Source: Sepiola atlantica
Lineage: Eukaryota; Mollusca; Cephalopoda; Sepiida; Sepiolidae
Direction: 5' to 3'
NCBI GenBank assembly: GCA_963556195.1
Contig: OY744528.1
Location: 56,777,369 to 56,841,368, forward strand
Length of the DNA: 64,000 bases
Under the pieces are notes generated by a model, which searched no databases, was not told where the DNA came from, and saw nothing but the letters and a program-made list of their open reading frames with translations. This document shows positions 1-11,960 of this stretch, piece after piece. Numbering within the stretch: position 1 is the first letter of the stretch; every line of letters begins with the position of its first letter. The position numbers and the translations under genes are program-made.

Positions 1-266
1 GTTTATTAATATAACCTTATCGGAAAATATTGTAAATACATATGTAAATTTGATAATAGCAGTTAAAAGTGTATATTTGTAAATATTAATTTAATTGAAG
101 GTTTAAAGGAATGACTTATGTTAATGGCAACACCCATCTGGTGTCTGAACGACTTTTGATGACAGTATATAAAGACTTTCAAAAAGATTAGTTTCAGTAA
201 AATAGTCATACTGGAGTTTCGGCTTCAGACAGACAGACAGATACATAAACTCCATTATTAACAGAT

Positions 267-376
267 ATATTATATATATTATATATATATATTATATATA
301 TATTATATATGTATAATATATATAAAATATATATATATATAATATATATATATATTATATATATATATATTATATA
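267..376. repeat. TA-rich microsatellite
   Basis: Interrupted (TA)n tract of about 110 bp. It lies in the RAD50 intron upstream of the first exon seen here. The rest of 1-598 is AT-rich intron without a recognisable gene; a pyrimidine-rich tract and AG acceptor close it at 597-598. Confidence 0.9.
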
Positions 377-598
377 TGAAATCCTGTTTTAATTGAATTG
401 CGGCAATAAATCCTTAATTAAACAACTAAAAACAGAAAACAAAGAGGAGACATAACAATTCTAGAGATGCTTAGAGCATAGACAAAAAAGTTCAAAAACC
501 ATTACTCTAAAATATCTTGGGTTTAACAAAAATAAGAGTCAATATTAAAACTAATTATTAATTTTGTTTTTCCTTCTTTACATTCTTTTTCTATCTAG

Positions 599-727
599 TA
601 TAATCAAGAGTCGTCATGAACAATACAATTTCCAGTTGGTGGTCATCACTCACGATGAGGAATTTGTGGAGTTACTTGGACGTTCAGAATATGTGGAATT
701 TTATTATCAAATGAAGAAGAATGAATA
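599..727 (+). CDS. RAD50: RAD50 penultimate coding exon
   Basis: 129 bp between an AG acceptor (597-598) and a GTGAGT donor (728-733). One base completes the preceding codon, 42 full codons follow, and TA is left for the next exon. It encodes the RAD50 segment from [11 protein letters not shown] to QMKKNE. Unspliced reading would meet TAG exactly at the donor. Confidence 0.93.
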
Positions 728-3700
728 GTGAGTATTATAATTTCCTTATTTGTTTATAATGGGTTAACTGTTTATTCAGGTATAAGTGGTTCACAATTTT
801 CACTTGTCTATTAGATGAGTCAATATACTGATTGACCCCCAAAAATCGCAACATTTTGTTTTTTGGTAGTTTTGTGCTAGGTTGCGTCTAGTCTACAACA
901 TACTAAAAGTTGGACAAGATTTGAGTATAGGAAAGTGTCAGATTTCGAATATGACTTGTTTTGGTTTACAAATCATTTTCCATTTACATATGAAGCACTA
1001 ACTCGGTCAGTTTTCATGATAGGTAAAAATCCAAGATTTATTGATTTAAGTTTTCAGGGTCAATCTTTCACATGAAAGGGTTAATAGTGATGCCAAATAA
1101 ACCCTTATACAATATCAATGGATGCGCCTCCACCCATTACCCTTGTTGCATTCATCCTGATTCACTTACGTCACTGTGTTTTTTCAAATCTTTTAACACC
1201 TCATCATCATCTTCCACTTGATCATTTTTCATAATGTCATAATTTCCGTCTTGGCAATGTCCACATGCACTTGTACATTCTAGTCCATGCCTCCTACAGG
1301 TATACCTTAGGTTATTGCATCCTTCTGAACAGTTGCAATGAATTATTTGAGTCGGTGCATCTGGAGCAGGGCTTTTGTCCGTCATCACTGAAACAAGTTT
1401 GCTCCCTTCCACCCCCACTCAGATGGCACCATTTCATCATTACATCTCATCCATTCCATAATCTGGTAGACAGTCTGCAAAGAATGAAATTTACAGGCAG
1501 AGGGCGTTGGTGGGAGTCGTTCTGACGTAACGAACGTCTTAACTCTTGCAATTTTCTTGCAGAGCATATTGTATCTAATAGATACCAGGGAGTTTTTCTC
1601 TATCCACATTAAACAAAGCTACCATTGCCTTACAACCATTGGTTTCCACAACATCCTGGCTTTGCTTTGGTAGAGAAAATGCTTTTGAACAGTCTGTCAT
1701 TGTCTTTTCTCTCTTGACGATTCGTTGGTACCCCAACGTCTTTCCTATTCCGAATACCCTGGACACCAAATCGCATCCCATAAAGGCATGCAGAAACAAC
1801 AGATCAGTAAAACTGCTTCACCAAGCACCTGCTTAAGAACCTTGATATTGTAGATGTAGGATTTCGCTTTGTCAGAGCAAAAATAAAATGCAGTATATTT
1901 AGAAACATATGCACAGAACAGCAAGAGAAGGTTCATGTCTTCTCCAATGAGAGTGGTTGATTTGAAAGCAGACATATTGATGGCTGCCTTTGCAATCTCA
2001 ACATCGACATCTCCTTCCGCTTGAATAACATCGCATTCGTTCCATGATCGTCTGGATCAGCGCCTGCTTGCTTGCCACATTTGACAAGAAATCCTCCCTT
2101 TTCCCAGCAAATTTTGTTACCTCGGTAATGTTCATCTTTCTTGCATTAAGCTTTCGACTTCGCCGCTGATGAGTACAGTCCTTTATACTTGGTCGAACTT
2201 CATAACCATCAAACACGACAGTTGCTCTCCCATAGCGCTCAACAGTAAATGAGGCATAATCATTTGCAATCGAGCTGTAGGTACTCCTCTCCTTCCATTT
2301 CAAACGGCGAAGAAGAGATCCTCCATCTAGTACATTGTGCTCTGTGACTGGAACGGTTCGTGTCACAGCACTGTCCAATTTTGTTTCAACATAATTACTG
2401 AGAGCTGCTGCCAGCTGTGGTTTGTCTGCTTGACGTAAGATGCGCTTTCCTTTAAACAAAGACATTGGGTAGAGACAGAATTCATAGGACATGAGATCAT
2501 CCAGCCTTAGATCACTCATCTGTGAGATCACAAGAAACTCTGGAATAAAAGTACTGAGTCAATGCTACGATCTGCAGAAACTTTGACATTCTTGTGGGAT
2601 GGTTTCAAACTCCGTTTGTGAGAGTAGGAGAAAACTGATTGTCCATCCATCTTCTGTACAATGTCTTTTCCGATTTCAAAAGGTCCTGAACATTGACATC
2701 CTCGTTAGCAGTTATCCCTGTGATAATATTGCGTAATGATTCATCGCCTGGAAACAGCTTAAAGCTGTCTAGTTGCTCTGCAACTTTCCCGAGGTCTGTC
2801 TCATCTTTTCTCACCCGAGAGGCAGACAACTCCTTATGTTGTTCGCTTGTTGTGTAATTTCGTGCGGTAAGTTATTGCATGGCAAGGTTGTAAGTAGATG
2901 ACATAGTGGACCAAACTGTTCTCTGGTGCTCAAACATCCCACTACCCCATGTGAGCCCACCATGGCTTTTTAGTGAGCGCGTTAGTGTTTGCTCGATGAC
3001 AAGATCGGAGCCAAGACTAAGCCAGTATTGGCTACTGTGTCTGATTATGTGAAACCCAAACAGGAACTTTTGATGTACTGCAGGGTTGTCATCTTTCAAA
3101 GTATACATCTTCTGGAGATATAGATGAGCCGACTTCGGATAATTTGGATGACCAGTAGCTGCGAATATTGGCAGGCAAGCGAAGACGGCACTAAGACGCA
3201 GTTCTCCATTCGATCAGCTGCAACAAGTACCCTAACAATTCCTAGCATGTGCTGATAGTTTATCCATAGATTGCTGGTTTTGAAGGCCCTTACCAGTTCA
3301 TCCCTTATCAGAGTTAGACTGTTGTAAATCCTACCGATGGAATCTGATTCCAACAATGACTTCAAGTCACATTCACCAATCTCCATCAGCATGTACAGCC
3401 GCTCAAGTTTCTCTACTTGGTCCTGAAAACCAGGTTCATCCTTCAAGATTTTCGCAACAATCTGACATGTGAAACACTGATCCACCAGCAGGTGGCCACG
3501 AAATGCTTGTTGCCCTGCCTTTCCGCTCATCATGTGTATGATGGCATTTTCACCATATACTGTTTCAATGATCTCTTTGAGTGTCTGCCATCCAGCAATG
3601 TCCTATATATTCGCACTCCGAATGCATCAGGTGCATCATGCCTTACCAGCTGGGAGTAGTCGTGTTGAAGTGAAAGAAAGCTTTGAGTTTTGCTGCGGTT

Positions 3701-5500
3701 TTGAGAATTACTCGTTTTTGTGCTTCCTTATCATCTGTCAGAGGTGAATTGTAGTATTCACGAAGAATGTCACAAGTTTTTCGCTAAATGTCACAATGTT
3801 TGCCACACCACAACACCATTTGGTCACAAATAAAGAGTTTCCATATCGACTTAACTGCTTTTCCTTGAGGTATTGATTTCCATATGCTGTTGATTTACTA
3901 CCTCGTAAGTATTCTCCCATTTAAGCGACAAGGTCCTATATCGTTGTCTGTTCCTATCGTTTTCCTCCGAGAATACACACACCCTTTCGAATACTTCATC
4001 CTGATCACTGTCTTTTGGTCTTCTACTTTTTGTGAACTGTCTTGGAATGCTTTGCATTGTATGGAAGTTGAAGTTACATGACTGGTGGTACACACAGTCT
4101 ATGGCATGAAGATCACCACCAAAATATTCGATCCGACCTTAAACAGCAGTGGCCCACTCATCCCTTCTTGTTTTACAATGAACCAGAATAGTTTGAGCAA
4201 ATGCATCAGTCTTCACATAGCAAATCTTTCCCTTACTTTTTCGTAGTATCAGTTCCACAGAAAAACCAATGCGTTTTACTGTCATCTCAGAGAAACATGA
4301 GCGCCCCTTTTTGTTGGCCGAGCAGAATCATCCTTTTTTGAGGCTAAAGCAATGTCCTTTTTGTTTATGTGAACACTAGTTCCGGCTTCAACAATGACTT
4401 TGACATCTCTTTCGATATTTGCACAGTTGACACCTGTAGCACCCTTTTCTCGAAGCACCACGGTTTCATCACAGTCCAAATCTTGTTCACAAGTTTCTAT
4501 ATTGGCAGCTGAACTCATGTTTGACCCTGAAAATATACGAAAATATATGTGTATTAGTATATGGAGCTAGTGAATTGTTTGTGATGGCAGTTTTTGATGG
4601 TGTAAAACGTGGTCTCTTTGGGTTTTTCAGTTGTTTTCTCAGGAATCCTATATCCTATAAAACAATTTCATTTATATACGGAGGTAAGGGGACCAATTAA
4701 TTGAAGAAAGTAATAATTCACCACTGGTACCCATATAAAAATAATCACCCATATGCCTGTTTGTGATCCTGGATGAATGCAATAAGGGGTTATGGGGTAC
4801 CAATGTGGATGTAATGAGGGGTTTAGGGGTCGGGTACCCCTAGATATGGAATAAGGGTTTATTTGGCATCACTGGTAACCCTTTTCATGTGAAAGATTGA
4901 CCCTGAAAACAAGTAAAAATCCAAGATTTATTGATTTATCATGTAAATGGAAAATGACTTGTAAACCAAAACAAGTCACATTTGAAACTTTCCTATACTC
5001 GGATCTTGTCCAATTTTTAGTATGTATTCGACTAGACCCAGCCTAACATAAAATCACCAGAAAACAAAATGTTGCAAGTTTTTTGAGGTAGGGGTACTCT
5101 GGCAGTATATTGACCCATCTATATAATGTGCTTACATGTATGTGTGTATATATATATATATTATTATATATGTAACCCTCTTGACCCACATCGCCAGTTG
5201 TCGTCTGGGTTTTGTCATTTGTTGTTGTCAACTATTTATATGACGCGCAATACTAAAGTATGAGTTGCAGCCAGCATCGCGTAAACATACATATATGGGA
5301 TGTTGAAATACTATGCCTCTCCACTGGGAAGCAAAGTTATACATAAGGATTGGTTTTAATGTTAAGTTATAGGGTTATCTGTCATTTAACAAGTTAACCG
5401 CCAACTTCATATATGCAACTTATTGACTCTATATTTCTTTCCAATTTTCAGTGGCTGTTCCAGAATCCATCGTGCAAATGTGCAACAACTTCATCCATAA
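599..5500 (+). CDS. RAD50: RAD50 double-strand-break repair ATPase, last two coding exons (5' part lies outside the window)
   Basis: RAD50 is the SMC-like ATPase of the MRE11-RAD50-NBS1 complex, which senses, tethers and resects DNA double-strand breaks in the nucleus. Two exons are visible, 599-727 and 5452-5500, joined by an intron with a GTGAGT donor and a TTTTCAG acceptor. The first encodes the end of the C-terminal ATPase lobe. It contains [20 protein letters not shown], which matches the conserved RAD50 C-terminus and includes the His-switch (H of ITHDE). The second exon adds [15 protein letters not shown] and a TAA stop; CSRI corresponds to the CSEI region of vertebrate RAD50. The intron interrupts a codon (phase 2). 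The coiled coils, zinc hook and Walker A are outside the window. Identification is from remembered family motifs; the diverged last 15 residues are the weaker part. Confidence 0.93.
812..5121 (-). mobile_element. 4.3-kb TIR DNA transposon with PIN/XPG-nuclease-like protein, in the last RAD50 intron
   Basis: The ends form inverted repeats: TAGATGAGTCAATATACTG at 812 matches the complement of the right end (5102-5121) with one mismatch. A second, roughly 250-bp inverted stretch lies inside (about 850-1090 against 4860-5070). The element is flanked by TAT on both sides (809-811, 5122-5124), a possible 3-bp target duplication. The interior carries one decayed minus-strand gene. Short TSD, a Cys-rich domain and a nuclease-like domain would fit Academ-type transposons, but that assignment is from memory and tentative. 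Confidence 0.8.
1152..4518 (-). pseudogene. Decayed transposon protein with PIN/XPG-like acidic motif and C-terminal Cys-rich domain
   Basis: A protein of about 1000 residues can be followed on the minus strand through at least eight reading-frame segments. The N-terminus begins [10 protein letters not shown] at 4518. [18 protein letters not shown] follows near 4090-4130, then a helical middle (3533-2872), [19 protein letters not shown] near 2160-2210, and [12 protein letters not shown] near 1920-1940. The C-terminus has [10 protein letters not shown] then [15 protein letters not shown] (1250-1345). This order matches a transposon family common in molluscs and cnidarians. In that family the acidic motif normally reads GEDTDLL; here it is GEDMNLL, so a probable catalytic Asp is lost. 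Several frameshifts and stops mean the gene is dead. Confidence 0.8.
5452..5500 (+). CDS. RAD50: RAD50 terminal coding exon
   Basis: 49 bp after a TTTTCAG acceptor. The split codon TA+T gives Tyr, then [15 protein letters not shown] and TAA at 5498-5500. Phase agrees with the upstream donor. The terminal residues are less conserved than the upstream exon. Confidence 0.82.
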
Positions 5501-5518
5501 ACTTTTTGTACAAAAAAA

Positions 5519-5524
5519 AATAAA
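5519..5524 (+). terminator. Polyadenylation signal of RAD50
   Basis: AATAAA 19 bp after the RAD50 stop codon, in an A-rich stretch. This would give a very short 3' UTR. Confidence 0.6.
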
Positions 5525-5708
5525 TTTATAAAATTGTTATTTTTCATATTTTTTTAATTATCTAAAACTCATAACATCTCTAGCTGAAAAGGTTAAAAAA
5601 AAAAAAGAAAAGAAAAAGTGAAAAGTGATCTGCATTTTCTCTCTGCCCCTCCTCCTCCCCACCACTTCTTAGCCGTTGCAAACCCTTAACAGCAGCATCA
5701 ATGTGAGT

Positions 5709-5927
5709 TCATTGAAACGGAAAAATTGAATTTTGCAATAAAGGTGAGTTGCCTAAGATTTCAATGTCTTCTTTGAAACGAATGTAGAGATTGGATGGCT
5801 TTGTTTTGCCAAAAAAAGGCTTGCCACCCGATGCTTGCAAAGTTCGATACACAATGTCAGTTTTTATGTGGAGGGGGATATCTAGCTCCTCAAAAAGGGC
5901 ACTCTTTTCTTTTTTTTTACTCAGTTA
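5709..5927 (-). pseudogene. Orphan coding-like fragment, unknown
   Basis: Open minus-strand frame of about 70 codons with no initiator, between a TAA upstream and a TGA at 5709. It contains EELDIPLHIKTDIVYRTLQA and then KPSNLYIRFKEDIEILG. Residue choice looks protein-like, but there is no pyrimidine-rich splice acceptor upstream (the flank is purine-rich on this strand). I do not recognise the family. It could be the end of a lost transposon protein or a chance frame. Confidence 0.3.
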
Positions 5928-6084
5928 AAAAATAGATCTGTCATCTCAGTTCATGTCTGAATAATTTTGATGATTAACATGTGTTCATTCTTTCAAATGT
6001 TTATTTTACTAATTCCCATATATATGTATTATATTTTTATACAAGTAAATAGATGCTCCCTCTGGTTGCATTTTGCTAGGCTGG

Positions 6085-6530
6085 GAGGATATCATGATGT
6101 ACAAAAAACAAACTGACCACAAAGGGGGCGGTAATGACTGAGAGGATGATATAACGAACATATACTACACTAATCTTTAAAGGAGGAGGTAATTCCTGAT
6201 AAGATAATATCATGACACCATATACTACAAAAACCCCTCCAAAATAAAGGAGGTTATATCTGTGAGGATATCCCCATAAAAGCAGAAGGTAATTCCTGTG
6301 AGTATTGTAACAGAAAAAATATTACACTACCCCCCCCCCCCCCCCCGGAAAAAAGGGAGAAGGAAGATGGTCTCATGACAAAAGGACAGATACTACATTA
6401 ACCCTCTCTCACAGAAGGATGTAATACCTGGGAGGATTACCTCCACCCGCTTAAGAAAGGAGGAAGTAATTCCTGGGAGGACGGTCTTATGACAACAGAA
6501 CCGATACTACACGACTATCCCCATTAAAAG
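6085..6530 (+). repeat. Degenerate G-rich minisatellite
   Basis: About five diverged copies of an 80-110 bp unit. Each has a GGAGG run, then TAATTCCTG(G/T)GAGGA, a TCATGACA-like piece and a (G/C)ATACTAC(A)TA piece. A poly-C run (from about 6329) sits inside, and a poly-G run (about 6563-6582) follows just after. No coding content. Confidence 0.6.
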
Positions 6531-7171
6531 ATAATACAATAATAAATTAAATCAGTTTTTTTTTGGGGGGGGGGGGGGGGGTATAAAAAACAATTTTTAA
6601 GATCCCACTCACCATTTTAATCCAATGAATTTCTGTAAATAAATGTATTTATGAAAAAAAAAAAATTTTTTTTCAACAATTTTGGGGTATTTTAAGTAGG
6701 ATAGCTCCAAGAGTAAATGCGGTATTGTGGTAACAGCTGATTATAGTTAAGAGTAGAATAGACATTTTTATCACTTTTGACAAAGGATGATCAACGATCT
6801 TCATTTTCCCGACACTTTTGAGTGCCTTGTTCCTAATTTCTTCCGAATGTAAATTTTAATATTTTGTGCAAATAAATAATTCAAAGTGTTCTCAGCATCT
6901 CTTTTACTATCAATGAAACTATGGCTTGAAACAATCATTGAATGTAAACGCAATAACAAAGTAATACGGCGTCGTTAACAGGAGAGAGAGAGGGGGAGGG
7001 GATTAGTTTATTTTCTTAAGTAAAACTTATCTCACGTTTTTCTTTTTTTAACATCTTTACTTTTAGAAAGATTTAACTTGCGTATTTGTTTATTTTTTAG
7101 TTGTAAGTTTCACCTCGATTAGTTGTTTCGATTTTCACAGTAAGATTTACCTCGCAGTAGGAAATCAATTG

Positions 7172-7807
7172 GGTGCTATTTTACTTATAGGCCGATCAAG
7201 TTAATTGTGTTCATGTAAAAGCATTATTTTGTACTTACTCAGTCATATTTTATCTCTCACGCCCCGAAAAAGAATTTTAAAATATCAAGCAGAACTTTAA
7301 TTAGAACGATTTTTCCATTTTCATAAGGGTTATATGAAATGGCGAGTCTGCGATTTTCGGAGTGGCCGGTTAGCTAACTAAGGGCAGATAAGTGTCGCGA
7401 AAAGTTACCATGTAAATATGAAAAAAGAAAAAAACCCAAGAAAATTATATCATGGAAAGTATCCCGGTGAACAAAGTAAAAATAATTATTTAATTTTCTA
7501 TTTTTTAATTTAATAAATATATATTTTATTATTATTGCTTATGTGTTTCTTTCTTTTTATAATCCTAACAATAAAAACGGAGTTAATGCCCTTTTCTATT
7601 CTACCGACCGCTCACAGCCCAAAATGTCGGCTCGGGCACAAATACAGGTTGAACATCGAAATGGAAAAATCGTTCTAATTAAAGTTCTGCTTGATATTTT
7701 AAAATTCTTTTTCGGGGCGTGAGAGATAAAATGTGACTGAGTAAGTACAAAATAATGCTTTTACATGAACACAATTAACTTGATCGGCCTATAAGTAAAA
7801 TAGCACC
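7172..7807. mobile_element. hAT-type MITE with ~150-bp terminal inverted repeats
   Basis: The 7172-7322 arm is repeated in inverted orientation at 7657-7807 with few mismatches. Both ends begin GGTGCTATTTTACTTATAGG. The flanks carry an exact 8-bp duplication, ATCAATTG (7164-7171 and 7808-7815), the length typical of hAT insertions. The ~330-bp centre has no reading frame, so the element is non-autonomous. The matching arms suggest a fairly recent insertion. Confidence 0.9.
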
Positions 7808-7815
7808 ATCAATTG

Positions 7816-9059
7816 TTATTGATAAAAATAAATTACTATTCTCCCGGACAATACCATGTAGCTCTGTTAGTTTAAAATAATAAACTTTTCAAACACGAAA
7901 CATTAACATTTTGGTAATTTCAAAATGTATTTATTTATTTTTTAAATGTGACCTAAAGAAAGGAAAGAAACAAATTTGCCTTTTTAGAAAAAGCAAGTCG
8001 ATCGCTAAAGAAAGGAACATTTGAACATAAATGCTAAATATTTGTCCAGAAAATAAAACAATATTGCAACACAAAGCTGTTTGTTATATTAAAATAAAAT
8101 AAAAAATCATTGAATTAAAAAACAATAACAAATAGTTAATTTATAAAATTAACTTTTACAAAACCAATACGCAAATTAGTTAACTTTGCGAATCTGATAT
8201 CGCATCTACATAAACAGTATAGAAAAAAAGATGGTGTGTCTATTTAAGTAGACTTTACCTTCCATGCGATAAATGAGCGCAACTTTCGCATTTATTCATT
8301 TAGATTACACAAATAGAATACCCGTTACAGAACATGTAAACTTAATTTACCAAACAGAACAGTTTTGCACCATTTTTATGTCTTCAGAAGAAATTGAAAT
8401 TCAGGGAATATTGCTTAATTGGTATCTGATATTTGAATTTTCAGATGGGAGATTCTGCCCATATTATACCCCCTAAAGAAACTGAAATTTAGGGAATATG
8501 TATTAATTGATGATTGTTAAAATTTCACAAAAGGCTTCCACCCCCTCTTTGCATAAAACTAATTATAACCCACATTACACTTAGCAACTGTGTTCCAAAA
8601 TTCATAATGATCGATTAATTAGTTTAAGAGTAAATCCTATACATAGAAATATACAAACATATACACTAACTTTATAGAAATCAGACTTTATAACAAGTCA
8701 TTCAATCAAGTAAATCCTCTGTAAGAAAACAATCTGTTCATTTGCCCAAACTGATGGATTGTTTATCATTGCTGTCCTGGTCAATTTTAGAAAATAAGTT
8801 TTCACTCTAATCTTTAAGATTAGTAAAGTTATTCAAGATTATACATTCTTTATGTTGAATATAAAAAATAAAAACGCTGTGGACATTAGACATAAAAAAT
8901 AGCCAATGCACTTCAGTCTGTTTGGTCAATCTAAAATAACATTCTCTAGGGTTTTTAAATTCTAAACAAATTTGTACGGTATGGATTTTTTCCTTCCACA
9001 TTTTGCCCTGTATTTCTCGCATCAAATGTGGCAAAATTTCATTGAACATAAATGCTAAA
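7816..9059. other. AT-rich intergenic sequence, no gene seen
   Basis: Small open frames occur here, but none has recognisable motifs or splice context. The sequence is simple AT-rich spacer. Confidence 0.6.
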
Positions 9060-9350
9060 TATGCTGAAACCTTTCAATCATAAAGGAGGAGTTCTGATCA
9101 ACAACCTTTCTAGCGCTGGAGTCTCAAATGGGCTCTGCCTATCATCCCGGCCTTTGAACTTCTTTGTCTAGCGCAGGGACACCAGCAGTGTTGCCAACTG
9201 AGATTTTCAAAACCCGCTAGATTGAGACAGCAAAATCGCCAAAAAATCGCTAGATTTTTAACTTTTCGTCATTATTGGCAACTGAGATTTTCAAAACCCG
9301 CTAGATCGAAAGCAATAAAATCGCTAAAAAAAATCCACTAGATGTTAACG

Positions 9351-9391
<41 letters not shown>

Positions 9392-9492
9392 GCAATCCAA
9401 CAAAAGATATAAACGTCAACTAATATCTTATAATTAGTTAAACATCCGGATAAAAACTGAAGCTCAATATACTGGATAGAGCATTAATATTT

Positions 9493-9640
9493 AAATATAA
9501 AATGAAGTAATAAAATCAGGTGTCAATCAAATTTTATTAGAATTCAAAGTTCAAGCAAAGTATCTGAAAGTCCTTTGCTTGAACTTTGAATTCTAATAAA
9601 ATTTGATTGACACCTTATTTTATTACTTCATTTTATATTA
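9493..9640. repeat. Long hairpin: ~68-bp arms with a 12-nt loop
   Basis: The left arm (about 9493-9560) and right arm (about 9573-9640) are near-perfect inverted copies, including AGGTGTCAATCAAATTTTAT and its complement. Only about one mismatch is seen. It adjoins TA microsatellites (9358-9387 and 9650-9676), a common landing site for palindromic MITEs. Confidence 0.85.
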
Positions 9641-10494
9641 TAATGTGTATGTATATATATATATATATATATATATGGACGGTGGTTCCGGGGGGAAGGG
9701 GGGGGGGGCTTAACCCCCCCCCCCCCCACTTTACGGTCATCAATAATGAAGTTATATATACATGTGTTTAACCGGGTTCCCCCACTTTTTAGGAGAGCCC
9801 CCCCCCCCTCCACTTTTATAACTGTCCCGCCGGTCCTGATATATATATATACCTATCAAAATGACTGCCAAATTTTATCGACTACTTTTGTCTGTTTTTC
9901 AAAGCTATGACAGCGAAAATATATCCACTGTACAAATATTAATTTGTCTGTTTTTGTCTATTACTTAAAAAAATTTCTGACTTTTGCGGATTATTTCGCA
10001 AATAATAGTTAATTTGTTTTCATAAATATTAATTTGTTGCCACCTGGACCTAGGGTTAGTGGGAGGTTTAATGTAGTGTATATTTTATTTTGTTTTGTAA
10101 GAAACAAATCATAAAATCAAACAGTGTTTATTAAAAATTGAAATATTACAAATTTAACATCACAATAATGACGTATCTAAATATAGAATATTGCTGAAGA
10201 AATTGTCCACAAAAATGAAATTAATATTTGCAAAATAATCCGCAAAAATCGGAAAATTAATTAATATTTTCAAAATAAAAGCTATAAAAAATATTCACAA
10301 AAATGAGAAAACAAATTAATATTTGCAAAATGATTTTTTTTTAATCCACAAAAATCTGAAAATAAATTATTATTTAGAAAATAAAAATTAAAGAAAGAAA
10401 TCCGCAAAAATCGGGCAACAAATTAATAAGTGGATTAATTTGCTCTGTCACCGCTGAAAAAAAACACAAAAATACTCGATAACATTGGAGAGTT

Positions 10495-10905
10495 ACGGTG
10501 GCCTTGGCTAACCGCATCAATATACCCATAAGTGTAGTATCTGTTCCGATGGATACTGCACCCCATAGACTAGTATTGCCTTGGCCTTCGGAGCTTGATT
10601 TACGCCGGTCTATGGGTCTGTCCTGTGCAGTTCTAGGAAGTCCACCCTCCCAGGCTTCGCCTTCCCTCTTTGGGGAGGAGTAAGTTTATTGCTTACTGCC
10701 TGAGGCGCTCCTACCGGGGAATGCCGACGGGCTGCCCAGGCAATTTTTAATGGCCAGAGTGCTCACCTCTCGGGCGCTGGCTTTCAAGCCCCACTTTCCC
10801 GACCTGACCTTGGGTCACATCTTACTTGTGGGAGTAAGATAAAACTGGCATTGTGCCTAACTCCTGGAGAGGAGTAAATAAATACCCATCCTTTTTCTTT
10901 CTTTT
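10495..10905 (+). repeat. SINE-like repeat, full copy
   Basis: GC-rich ~400-bp unit within AT-rich DNA. It contains TCCACCCTCCCAGGCTT, then GGAGGAGTAAGTTTATTG, then CTACCGGGGAATGCC. A segment that may derive from a tRNA follows (TGGCCAGAGTGCTC near 10751 as a weak A box, GCTTTCAAGCCCC near 10779 as a weak B box), and then an A-rich GGAGTAAATAAATACCC tail. Two other partial copies of the core occur at 14960-15060 and 15195-15310. The polymerase-III boxes are poor matches, so SINE is a likely but unproven label. Confidence 0.5.
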
Positions 10906-11216
10906 TTCAATGTTATTTAAATTGTTATTTGACACTTTAATGTTATTTATATTTAATTTAAATATGAAAAAATAAAAAACAAACAAGGGACGTAATTTAT
11001 GAACGATTTATTTTAAGCTGCAACTTTTGCTAAATTAATTTTTACCGTTAAAGATTCAGGTATTCATAGAAGTCGTGAGGATTGTTTTTAGTCTCAAACC
11101 AACTTTGTGTTTGGGATGTGCTACTTCGATATTTATCCCATACTTACCTAATTTTCCTACCTTGTCAAAATTACATGATTTTCTTCCTATCTCTCTTATC
11201 AAACCTTTTGTAATGT

Positions 11217-11960
11217 TAAAAATCGAAAATTAAACAAAATGCTGGAAGAACATTACATTTTCGCACGATTGGTGACATTTATTGGATGTGTTTCTACCAG
11301 TATTTTGTTTAATTTTCGATTTTTAGCGATTATCCAGGTGATCATCGTCGCCATTTTCTGGGTATTTTTTACGACGCTCAGCAGACTAAAAACGCTCAAA
11401 AAACAAATATACAACAAATAAAAGTAACTGTAGGCAATAAGTTATTTTCAAACTTACCTGTGGCATTTGTTTGTATTTTTAACCCGTTCGAAGTGCTATT
11501 TATTAGAAACTAAATTGTTCGTCACACCAACATCGCACAATCCATCTTTTTGTGCAAAAAAAAAAAAAATTTTTTTTTTTTACATCTAATAAAAACCCAT
11601 TTATATTATGTAAAAATATAAACAAATGTCATAGCTAAGTAGGAAAATATCTATTCTCGACCTAGGTCGCCTTTACTTGTTGCATATTTATGTTTTTAAT
11701 CACTTTATCGTTCGTTTTCTTGAACCCGTTCACGACTCTGCTGAGCGTCGTAAAAGATACCCCATTTTCTTTTTGAGTATGAACTGAACAGTCGACACCA
11801 TGTTTGTTTTTAACAAAAATATGCTTTAAAATAAGTTAAAACACAAATAAACTTATCCCGGTAGGTAGAATAGTAACTTATCTTGCCTTTGGTAACATTT
11901 ATTTGGTGCACATTTATTTGTTGTTTTTTTTTGTTTTTTTACCCATTTTTCGTTGTTTGC
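11217..11960. repeat. Foldback element copy (family shared with 39886-40440)
   Basis: The hairpin AAAAATCGAAAATTAAACAA (11217) is mirrored at 11307-11334. The ~55-bp loop (GAACATTACATTTTCGCA...) is nearly the same as the loop at 40185-40232. A second inverted pair, TACGACGCTCAGCAG near 11370 and CTGCTGAGCGTCGTA near 11737, lies to the right. The outer right arm shares AAAATAAGTTAAAACACAAA with the 40-kb copy. Confidence 0.6.

Noticed and set aside
10740..10800. A tRNA gene
   Set aside because: A- and B-box-like stretches are poor matches and no acceptor-stem pairing could be drawn; more likely a SINE segment.
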